64,000 nt of DNA, taken from Lentzea sp033794685. GTDB lineage: Bacteria > Actinomycetota > Actinomycetes > Mycobacteriales > Pseudonocardiaceae. A model generated the notes under the pieces. That model was given only the letters and a program-made list of their open reading frames with translations. It was not told where the DNA came from and did not search any database. Within the stretch, counting starts at the first letter, position 1, and each line of letters opens with the position of its first letter. Both the position numbers and the translations under genes were made by a program. The DNA is taken from the NCBI GenBank assembly GCA_033794685.1, contig JARAYZ010000004.1; one strand, 5' to 3'. Of this stretch, positions 50,847 to 57,636 are shown in pieces.

Positions 50847-52180
50847 TGCCCCAGCGCGTCGTCGTCATCGGCGGGGGCATCTGCGGCCTCGCCACCGCGC
50901 ACCGCCTCGCCCGCGAGGGCCTGGCCGTGACGCTGCTCGAAGCCAGCGACCAACTCGGCGGCCTCGGCACGTTCTTCACCTCGCAGGGCCGCACGGTGGA
51001 ACGCTTCTACCACTGCGTGATGCCGACCGACGACGCGTTGCTGGCGTTGCTCGACGAGGTCGGCCTGCGCGAGAGCATCGGCTGGAACCCCACCTCGATG
51101 GGCATGGTCGTCGACGGCGAGCACCGCTCGTTCAACTCGGCGCTCGACCTGCTGCGGTTCCGGCCGCTGAGCCTCGTGAACCGGATCCGCTTCGGCGTGA
51201 TCTCGTTGCTGCTGCGCCGGTTGGGCAAGGGCAAGGACCTCGACGGCATGCGCACCGAGGACTGGTTGCGCGGCCTGTACGGCGACCGGATCTGGGAGAT
51301 GCTGCTCGCCCCGATGTTCGGCGCGAAGTTCGGCGCCGCGTTCGGCGACGTGCCCGCGCTGTACGTGTGGCAGCGCCTGGGCCGCGAGAGCAACGAGGCC
51401 GTCCGCGGTTACCCCGCCGGTGGCTACAAGAGCGTGATCGACGCGTTGAGGGCGTCCATCGAGGCGCACGGCGGCGAGGTCCGCACTTCGGCGCCCGCCG
51501 CGCGGCTCGAAGCCGACGAGGACCGGGTGGTCGTCACGCTGGCCGGTGGCGAGACGATCGAGGCGGACCACGCGGTCTCCACGCTCCCGCTGCCGGCGTT
51601 GCGGACCATCGCGGACACCGCCCTCGCGCCGCTGCTGCCCGACGTGCAGCTGCCGTACCAGGGCGTCGTCAACACGTTGTTCTTCCTGCGCAAGCCGTTG
51701 TCCGGGCACTACTGGGCGCCGGTGCTGCGCTCGGGCACGGACTTCGACGGCGTGATCGAGATGACCCCGCTGACCGGTTCGGAGCGCTACGGCGACCGCC
51801 ACCTGGTGTACGTCATGCACTACACCGGCCGCGACTCCGCGCTGTACCGCGAGGACTCCGACAGCATCGCCCGCCGCTGGACCGAGCAGCTGCTGAGCAT
51901 CCACGACGGACTCACGCCGGACGACGTCGACGAGGTGCGCGTGTTCAAGGCGCCGTTCGTCGAACCGGTGTACCCGCTGGGATATCTCGCGAAGCGACCC
52001 GCCACCGAGGTCCCCGGCACCCGGCTGCGGCTCGCCACGACGGCCCACGTCTACCCGAACGTCACCAGCTGGAACTCGAGCGTCGAGCTGTCCAACTCGG
52101 TGACCGCCTCCCTCCTGCGCGACGCCAGGAGGTCCACGACCCAGGAGAACACCGCATGCTCAGCAGAATCGGCGCGGTGA
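50846..52180 (+). CDS. FAD-dependent amine oxidase-like oxidoreductase
   Basis: A 444-residue flavoprotein. The dinucleotide fold is at the N-terminus: RVVVIGGGICGLATAHRLAR, followed by LLEASDQLGGLGTFF, the GG motif of the protoporphyrinogen oxidase/amine oxidase family. AGGYKSVIDAL and the closing ATTAHVYPNVTSWNSSVE also fit. Members next to a GT2 enzyme are common in polysaccharide and lipid loci and may oxidise a sugar or polyprenyl lipid. The substrate is not known. It overlaps the lysyl oxidase-like gene by 25 bases. Confidence 0.82.
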   Translation: MPQRVVVIGGGICGLATAHRLAREGLAVTLLEASDQLGGLGTFFTSQGRTVERFYHCVMPTDDALLALLDEVGLRESIGWNPTSMGMVVDGEHRSFNSALDLLRFRPLSLVNRIRFGVISLLLRRLGKGKDLDGMRTEDWLRGLYGDRIWEMLLAPMFGAKFGAAFGDVPALYVWQRLGRESNEAVRGYPAGGYKSVIDALRASIEAHGGEVRTSAPAARLEADEDRVVVTLAGGETIEADHAVSTLPLPALRTIADTALAPLLPDVQLPYQGVVNTLFFLRKPLSGHYWAPVLRSGTDFDGVIEMTPLTGSERYGDRHLVYVMHYTGRDSALYREDSDSIARRWTEQLLSIHDGLTPDDVDEVRVFKAPFVEPVYPLGYLAKRPATEVPGTRLRLATTAHVYPNVTSWNSSVELSNSVTASLLRDARRSTTQENTACSAESAR

Positions 52181-53112
52181 TCGCAGCACTCACGATCACC
52201 GCGGTCAACCTCGTCTCCTCACAGCACGTCCAGGCCGATCCCGCGCCGCTGCTGCCGGATCTCCGCCAGGCGCCCATCGGCTGTCCCGGCGGGCACGACG
52301 GCTCCCCGCTCCTGTGCCGGGCCTGGGACGTGTGCCTCGTCGAGGACGCGTCCGCGCCGCGCGGCAAGTGCATGAACCGCGGCGGTGCCGCCCAGGCCGT
52401 GCGCCTGCGGTTCACCACCTCGATCGACAACGTGGGCGACGGCCCGTTGCTGCTGCACGCGCACCGGGACAACACCTCCACGCCGACGATGAACGTCCGC
52501 CAGGCCATTCAGTCCGGTGTGGACGGTTCGATCGCCGGGTCGTACAACGAGGCCCGCCGCGAGACGAAGTCGAGCGCGTACTACGAGCCCGCGCCCACGC
52601 ACACGCACTGGCACCTGCTCAACTTCGAGTACTTCCAGCTGCGCAACCCCGACGGCAGCGTGGTCGTGACGGACCGCAAGAACGGTTTCTGCCTCGGCGA
52701 CCGCTACGAGGTCTTCGACGACCTCCCGCACCGGCCGACCGATCCCGCGACCCCGGCGGGTCAGCTCGCGAAGCGCCTGGACGGCCACATGTGCGAGCAC
52801 CACAACCCGTCCGCCTTGGACGTCGTGTTCGGCATCTCGGTCGGCTCCGGTGACGACTACAAGTACGAGGTCGACTTCCAGTGGCTCGACCTCACCCACG
52901 TGAAGTCCGGTGTGTACGACGTCGTGAACGTCGTGAACTCCGACCGGGCGCTGCTGGAGAAGAACTACGACAACAACGCGGCGTCGATCGCGATCTCCGT
53001 GCAGTGGCCGAAGGGGGCGGTGAACCCGCCGGCCACGATCGACGAGGCACCGTCGGTGCGCATGATCCGCAGCTGTCCCGGCAAAGCGCGCTGCGCGAAG
53101 TCGAACGGCTGA
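52156..53112 (+). CDS. secreted lysyl oxidase-like copper protein
   Basis: A 318-residue protein from ATG 52156 with GGAGAAC before it. It has a signal peptide with cleavage near residue 27 (VQA-DPA). The copper motif of lysyl oxidase, a His-x-His-x-His, is in PTHTHWHLLNFEYF (H149, H151, H153). RKNGFCLGD likely supplies the lysine for the lysine-tyrosylquinone cofactor, and several cysteines could form disulfides. In animals the enzyme oxidises lysine in matrix proteins to aldehydes for crosslinking. Here it might crosslink or modify extracellular protein or polymer. It ends at a textbook terminator. Confidence 0.88.
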   Translation: MLSRIGAVIAALTITAVNLVSSQHVQADPAPLLPDLRQAPIGCPGGHDGSPLLCRAWDVCLVEDASAPRGKCMNRGGAAQAVRLRFTTSIDNVGDGPLLLHAHRDNTSTPTMNVRQAIQSGVDGSIAGSYNEARRETKSSAYYEPAPTHTHWHLLNFEYFQLRNPDGSVVVTDRKNGFCLGDRYEVFDDLPHRPTDPATPAGQLAKRLDGHMCEHHNPSALDVVFGISVGSGDDYKYEVDFQWLDLTHVKSGVYDVVNVVNSDRALLEKNYDNNAASIAISVQWPKGAVNPPATIDEAPSVRMIRSCPGKARCAKSNG

Positions 53113-53137
53113 GAGCCTTTTCTGCAAGCCCCGAACG

Positions 53138-53175
53138 GGGGGTGTTCGCCGCGGCGAACACCCCCGTTTTTCTTT
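53138..53175 (+). terminator. Rho-independent terminator
   Basis: A 13-base GC-rich stem, GGGGTGTTCGCC pairing with GGCGAACACCCC (53138-53150 with 53153-53165), followed by a run of T residues (53167-53175). It lies 25 bases after the lysyl oxidase-like gene and is the only classic hairpin-plus-T-tract terminator in the window. Confidence 0.92.
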
Positions 53176-53492
53176 TGTACCGGGACAAACGGTCACGTTG
53201 CGGGCGCATTACCACGACGGCCACTAATCGCACAAACCTTACTCTGCGACACCAATACCCGGCGCGCATAGCACACCCGTCCACGCAGACGCAATTGCAC
53301 GGGACGTCAGTCGAAAACGGTCAAGTCAATAGACCGGGTGGTGCAATCTTCATCACAGCGCAGAGTGTTGCACGCAACCCCCTTGGCCCTTGACCTGGAC
53401 ATGTGGCTTATTGAGAGAATTCACGTTGCGATTCCACCCCGTCAGGATTGCAACCCGACCTGATTCCCCGTCCGATCAGGAGTGGCCCCGTC
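53176..53492. other. AT-richer leader before the prenyltransferase gene
   Basis: No gene is seen in these 317 bases. The stretch is clearly poorer in GC than the rest. TTGACC at 53390-53395 could be a -35 box, with only weak -10 candidates about 17-19 bases later. A GGTGGTGCAATCTTCAT-like run and several CAC-rich repeats carry no clear operator. I would treat it as the promoter region of the prenylindole locus. Confidence 0.4.
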
Positions 53493-54587
53493 TTGAGCGC
53501 GTCCGCCGTCTCCATGCACGATTTCGCCATTGGACAACTTCACAACCTCCTGCGCGCGGTCGGTTTAGCGGACGCCGCCAATACCGCGACAAAACTGCTG
53601 GGTGAGGCATTGGGACCGGGTGCCCGCTTACCTCTCTCCGCCACTCCCCATTGGCCCTCTTCCGTCGCCGACGACCACACCCCGGTCGAATTCTCGGTGG
53701 CTTTGGCCCAAAACGAACGCCCCGCCGTGCGGATGATCGTGGAGTCACTCGCCGAGCAGCCCGGCAGCAGCGCCAACCTCGCCACCTCGCTCGCGGTGCT
53801 CGAGCGGCTCGCGGAGCAGTACCGGCTGCGGCGGGACAAGTTCGACCTGGTGCGCGACCTGTTCCTGCCGGACGACCCGCAGGGCGCGTTCGCGCTCTGG
53901 TACGCGTTGATCGTCCAGCCCTCGGGGGCGCCCGCGATCAAGGTCTACCTCAACCCCGAGGTGCGCGGGCCCGAACACGGCACGGGCCTGGTCACCGAGG
54001 CGTTGTCCCGGCTCGGCCTGAGCAGCGCGCTCCCCGCCATCACCGAGCACGCCCTGCGGCGCGAGGGACTGGACAAGTTCTCCTTCTTCGCCCTCGACCT
54101 CATGGACGAGAACCGGGCGCGCGTGAAGACGTACGTGTCGCACGACGACGCGATGGTCGCGGACGTGGTGCACGCCTCGGCGGCGGCCCTCGACGTCGAC
54201 CCGGATCTACTGGCGGACGTCTGCGCGATCGCCTGCGGTGGCACCGGCCCGTTCACCCGCCGCCCGATGATGTCGAGCTACACGTTCATGGCCGGCGACA
54301 CGGACCGGCCCAGTGGCTACTCCCTCTACATGCCGCTGCGCGACTACGTGGAGGACGACCTGGAGGCCTGCGAGCGCGTGCTGGCGATCATGGCTCGGTG
54401 CGGGCTCGACACGTCGCCGTTCGTGATGGCGCTCGCCAGCCTCGTGCGACGGCCCCTGAGCGACGGGGTGGGACTGATCGCCCACGTGTCGCTCCGGCTC
54501 GGCAACCCGAAGCCCGGGGTGTCGGTCTACCTGTCCTCGGAGGCGTACGACGTCACGCCGCCGCGCAGCAAGGCACTGCTCGTGTAG
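53493..54587 (+). CDS. DMATS-type aromatic (indole) prenyltransferase
   Basis: A 364-residue protein of the ABBA/DMATS fold, which attaches a dimethylallyl group to an indole. Family features are ERLAEQYRLRRDKFDL, ALWYALIVQPSGAPAIKVYLNPEVRG, KFSFFALDLMDENRARVKTY and the closing KPGVSVYLSSEAY. I choose TTG 53493 because AGGAG sits 9-10 bases before it; ATG 53514 is an alternative, and a TTG at 53448 is possible. Codons 25 (53565) and 46 (53628) are TTA, and the first 60 codons are AT-richer. The stop codon falls inside a palindromic element. Bacterial indole prenyltransferases beside a tryptophanase, such as IptA of Streptomyces, make prenylated indoles. Confidence 0.85.
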   Translation: MSASAVSMHDFAIGQLHNLLRAVGLADAANTATKLLGEALGPGARLPLSATPHWPSSVADDHTPVEFSVALAQNERPAVRMIVESLAEQPGSSANLATSLAVLERLAEQYRLRRDKFDLVRDLFLPDDPQGAFALWYALIVQPSGAPAIKVYLNPEVRGPEHGTGLVTEALSRLGLSSALPAITEHALRREGLDKFSFFALDLMDENRARVKTYVSHDDAMVADVVHASAAALDVDPDLLADVCAIACGGTGPFTRRPMMSSYTFMAGDTDRPSGYSLYMPLRDYVEDDLEACERVLAIMARCGLDTSPFVMALASLVRRPLSDGVGLIAHVSLRLGNPKPGVSVYLSSEAYDVTPPRSKALLV

Positions 54588-54750
54588 GGCCTGCGTCGAA
54601 GCCCGGTTCGCGACAGCCGGGCCCGAGGCGGCCCCTGGCGGCACGACCGGACGGCCCACGTACAACACCGGTACGCGGCCCGTCCGGCCGCACCACCAGG
54701 AACCACCTCAAGCGCGCCCCTCATCGAACCGGGCTTCGACACAGGCCCTA
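54585..54750. mobile_element. 166-bp palindromic MITE-like element
   Basis: The 26-base ends (54585-54610 and 54725-54750) are inverted copies with one mismatch: they begin TAGGGCCTG and end CAGGCCCTA. A second inverted pair lies inside (about 54634-54663 and 54671-54700), so the whole unit folds into a long imperfect hairpin. There is no coding sequence. Terminal TA on both sides would fit a TA target site as used by IS630/mariner-type elements. The TAG at its left end is the stop codon of the prenyltransferase gene. Confidence 0.72.
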
Positions 54751-54790
54751 GCCGCACCACGTTCACCGCACCGCCAGAAAGGCCACCGCC

Positions 54791-56152
54791 GTGGAGCCGT
54801 ACCGCATCAAGGTCGTCGAACCCATCCCCATCACCACCCGCGACTACCGGGAGCGCCGCTACGCCGAGGCCGGCTGCAACCAGTTCAACCTCACGGCGGA
54901 CGACGTCACGATCGACCTGCTGAGCGACTCCGGCACCGGCGCGTTGTCCGCGGAGCAGCAGGCCGCCGGCATGCGCGGCGACGAGACCTACGCCGGGGCC
55001 CGGTCCTGGTTCCGGTTCCGCGAGGTGGCCGAGGAACTCACCGGGTACCAGCACATCTTCCCGGTGCACCAGGGCCGGGCGGCGGAGCGCATCCTGTTCG
55101 GCGCGCTGCTGAAGCCGGGACAGCTCTCGGTGGGCAACACCCACTTCGACACCACGCGCGCGAACGTCGAACTGGTGGGCGGCGTGGTGCGGGACCTGCC
55201 GTGCCGCGAGGCGGCCGACCTCGACAGCGACGCGGACTTCAAGGGCGACATCGACCTCGTCGCGCTCGAAGCAGTGCTGGACGGGCCGGAGGACGTCGGC
55301 CTGGTGCTCATGACGATCACCAACAACGGTGGCGGCGGGCAGCCGGTCTCGATGGCGAACCTCAAGGCCGTGAAGAAGTTGTGCCGCAAGTACGGGGTGC
55401 CGTTCTTCCTGGACGCGGCACGGTTCGCCGAGAACGCGTGGCTGGTGACGCAGCGGGAGAAGAAGTACCGCGACCACACCCCGCGCGAGGTCGCGAAGCT
55501 GGCGTTCGGCATGGCCGACGGGTGCGTGGTGAGCCTGAAGAAGGACGGCATCGTCCACATCGGAGGGATGCTCGCGCTGCGGGACACCGAGTTGGCCAAG
55601 CAGTGCGAACTCCTGCTGATCGCCACCGAGGGCTTCCGCACCTACGGCGGACTCTCCGGGCGTGACCTCGACATGTGCGCGCAGGGCCTGATGGAGGTCA
55701 CCGACCCGCTGTACCTGCGCGAGCGCGCCGACGCCACCGCGTACCTGGCCGAGTGCGCACGGCAGGCGGGCGTGGACAGCGTCCGCCCGGCCGGTGTGCA
55801 CGCGGTGTACCTCAACGCGGGCAGGCTGTTGCCGCACATCCCGTCGAGCCGGTTCACCGGCCACGCCCTCGCGTCGGAGCTGTACCTCGCGGGCGGGATC
55901 CGGTGTGCCGAACTGGGTTCGCTCTACCTCGGCGAGATCAACGAGTCCGGTGAGCTGCTCACGCCGGCGCCGTTCGAACTGGTGCGGCTCGCGATCCCGC
56001 GGCGCGTCTACACGCGCAGCCACCTGGAGTACGTGGCCGAGACGCTCGCGGGGATCGCCAAGAACCCCGAGCGGGTGCCCGGTTACCGGCTCACGGAGGC
56101 GCCGGTGATGCTGCGGCCGTTCCGCTGCCGCCTGGAGCAGGTCAAGCCCTGA
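54791..56152 (+). CDS. tnaA: tryptophanase
   Basis: A 453-residue PLP enzyme (beta-eliminating lyase), using GTG 54791. The cofactor lysine is in GCVVSLKKDGIVHIGG near residue 248; FPVHQGRAAERIL, LMTITNNGGGGQPVS and FFLDAARFAENAW mark the family. It splits tryptophan into indole, pyruvate and ammonia. Tyrosine phenol-lyase is close in sequence and cannot be excluded from motifs alone, but the prenyltransferase next door makes free indole the sensible product. The pair resembles the tryptophanase/prenyltransferase pairs known from actinomycetes that make dimethylallyl-indoles. Confidence 0.88.
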   Translation: MEPYRIKVVEPIPITTRDYRERRYAEAGCNQFNLTADDVTIDLLSDSGTGALSAEQQAAGMRGDETYAGARSWFRFREVAEELTGYQHIFPVHQGRAAERILFGALLKPGQLSVGNTHFDTTRANVELVGGVVRDLPCREAADLDSDADFKGDIDLVALEAVLDGPEDVGLVLMTITNNGGGGQPVSMANLKAVKKLCRKYGVPFFLDAARFAENAWLVTQREKKYRDHTPREVAKLAFGMADGCVVSLKKDGIVHIGGMLALRDTELAKQCELLLIATEGFRTYGGLSGRDLDMCAQGLMEVTDPLYLRERADATAYLAECARQAGVDSVRPAGVHAVYLNAGRLLPHIPSSRFTGHALASELYLAGGIRCAELGSLYLGEINESGELLTPAPFELVRLAIPRRVYTRSHLEYVAETLAGIAKNPERVPGYRLTEAPVMLRPFRCRLEQVKP

Positions 56153-56159
56153 GAACGCG

Positions 56160-56192
56160 GGAAGCCCTTGGCGCACAACGCCAAGGGCTTCC
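56160..56192. terminator. bidirectional terminator hairpin
   Basis: Perfect 14-base arms GGAAGCCCTTGGCG and CGCCAAGGGCTTCC around a 5-base loop. It lies between the convergent tryptophanase and conservon operons and ends both. Confidence 0.86.
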
Positions 56193-56205
56193 GTGAGAGC
56201 GTGTC

Positions 56206-56814
56206 TCAGGCCATCACGTCGAGCTTGTTCATCGCGTGCTCGATGACGCTGACGAGCACCTTCTTGCACGACTCGCGGTCGCGCGCGTCGCACAGCAGCA
56301 GCGGCACGGACTCGGAGACGTCGAGTGCCACGCGCATCTCCTCCGCCGTGTAGGAGTGGCTGCCCTGGAAGCAGTTCACGGCCACGACGAACGGGATACC
56401 GCGGCGCTCGAAGAAGTCGATCGCGCCGAAGCCCGCGTCGAGCCTGCGGGTGTCGACCAGGACGACGGCGCCGATCGAGCCGATCGCCAGTTCGTCCCAC
56501 AGGAACCAGAAGCGGTCCTGGCCCGGTGTGCCGAAGAGGTAGAGGACCAGTTCGGGGTTGATCGTGATGCGGCCGAAGTCCAGGGCGACCGTGGTGGTGG
56601 TCTTGCCCTCGACGCCGTAGAGGTCGTCGATCTCCTCGCCGGCCTCGGTGAGGAGTTCCTCGGTCCGCAACGGGGTGATCTCGCTGACCGCGCCGACCAT
56701 CGTCGTCTTGCCGACGCCGAAACCACCGGCGACGACGATCTTGACGGACGACGGGACGAGGAGCTCTTCCTTGCCCTGCCCGGAACCCGGGCGGTCAGAT
56801 TGCACGGACACCAT
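56206..56814 (-). CDS. cvnD: conservon small GTPase CvnD
   Basis: A 202-residue Ras-like/ATP-GTP-binding protein. The P-loop is VVAGGFGVGKTTMVGAV and the switch region is FGTPGQDRFWFLWDEL. Further guanine-binding motifs are less clear (VAVNCFQ). CvnD proteins form membrane complexes with CvnA, CvnB and CvnC, resembling eukaryotic G-protein relays. Its start overlaps CvnC by 20 bases. An alternative start is possible at the SSVKIV region, as the first 20 residues are charged and not conserved. Confidence 0.92.
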   Translation of the reverse strand: MVSVQSDRPGSGQGKEELLVPSSVKIVVAGGFGVGKTTMVGAVSEITPLRTEELLTEAGEEIDDLYGVEGKTTTTVALDFGRITINPELVLYLFGTPGQDRFWFLWDELAIGSIGAVVLVDTRRLDAGFGAIDFFERRGIPFVVAVNCFQGSHSYTAEEMRVALDVSESVPLLLCDARDRESCKKVLVSVIEHAMNKLDVMA

Positions 56815-57172
56815 CGAGCACCTTCTGGAGTAGGTTCATGTCGACCGGGGCCACCGTGGTGGCCGGGCCGCTGGTGATGACGTCACCGCGCTGGATGAGG
56901 TCGCTCAGGAGCACCTTCACCACGACGAGCGGTGCGTGCAGGTAGGCGGCGACCTCCGCTACGGAAAGCGGTTTCCGGCAGAGCTTGATGATCTCCAGGT
57001 GCTCCACCGACAGCGTGCCCTGGTCCGTCGTCGTGCGCAGCGCCCGGACCTGGGTCGTCAGCGTCAGGTCCTCGCCGGCGGGCTTGGGCCTGGTGCGGCC
57101 GTTCACCATCGCGTAGGGGCGGACCATGGGGCCCGCCGCCTCGTCGTACCACCAGTCCGAGGAGTTGCTCAT
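56795..57172 (-). CDS. cvnC: conservon DUF742 protein CvnC
   Basis: A 125-residue winged-helix-type DUF742 protein. Signature segments are AGPMVRPYAMVNGRT, LEIIKLCRKPLSVAEVAAYL and VLLSDLIQRGDV. It is the C component of the cvn conservons and has no catalytic site. It overlaps CvnB by 4 bases and CvnD by 20. Confidence 0.93.
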   Translation of the reverse strand: MSNSSDWWYDEAAGPMVRPYAMVNGRTRPKPAGEDLTLTTQVRALRTTTDQGTLSVEHLEIIKLCRKPLSVAEVAAYLHAPLVVVKVLLSDLIQRGDVITSGPATTVAPVDMNLLQKVLDGVRAI

Positions 57173-57636
57173 GACAGGCCGAGGGGGTTGGGCATCCTCG
57201 GTGACGCCAGTGTTCTCGGCGCGGACGACAGGTACGCGCCGACGCGCTTCACGAGCATGTTCATCTCGTACGCGATCATGCCCATGTCGGCGTCCTCGTC
57301 GCCCACCACCGCGAGACAGGCGCCCTGTCCCGCCGCGGTGACGAACAGGTGCGCGCGCTCCATCTCGACGATGGTCTGGCGGACCTGTCCACCTCCGAAG
57401 TGCCGTCCGGTGCCACGAGCGAGGCTCTGGAACGCGGACGCCATCGCCGAGAGGTGGTCGGAGTCGTCCTTGGACAGCTCGGGAGAGTGGGCGAGCAGCA
57501 GGCCGTCCGCGGAGAGCACCACCGCGTGCCGGGCACCGACCACTCTCGCGACGAGGTCCTCCAGCAGCCAGTTGAGCTCGGGGTGCCCGCCGGTCAGGTC
57601 GTCCACGGAAATAGCCCTTTCAGTATTCGTGATCAC
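57169..57636 (-). CDS. cvnB: conservon roadblock/LC7 protein CvnB
   Basis: A 155-residue roadblock/LC7 domain protein from GTG 57636. It reads LNWLLEDLVARVVGARHAVVLSADGLLLAHS, then ATVAGQ-like AAGQGACLAVVGDED, typical of CvnB. It likely regulates the GTPase CvnD. Its GTG overlaps the stop of the CvnA gene (GTGA). Confidence 0.93.
   Translation of the reverse strand: MITNTERAISVDDLTGGHPELNWLLEDLVARVVGARHAVVLSADGLLLAHSPELSKDDSDHLSAMASAFQSLARGTGRHFGGGQVRQTIVEMERAHLFVTAAGQGACLAVVGDEDADMGMIAYEMNMLVKRVGAYLSSAPRTLASPRMPNPLGLS

Noticed and set aside
54588..54750. Hairpin considered only as a terminator of the prenyltransferase gene
   Set aside because: The 26-base near-perfect ends plus inner repeats and lack of T-tract fit a small transposable element better, though it may also stop transcription.
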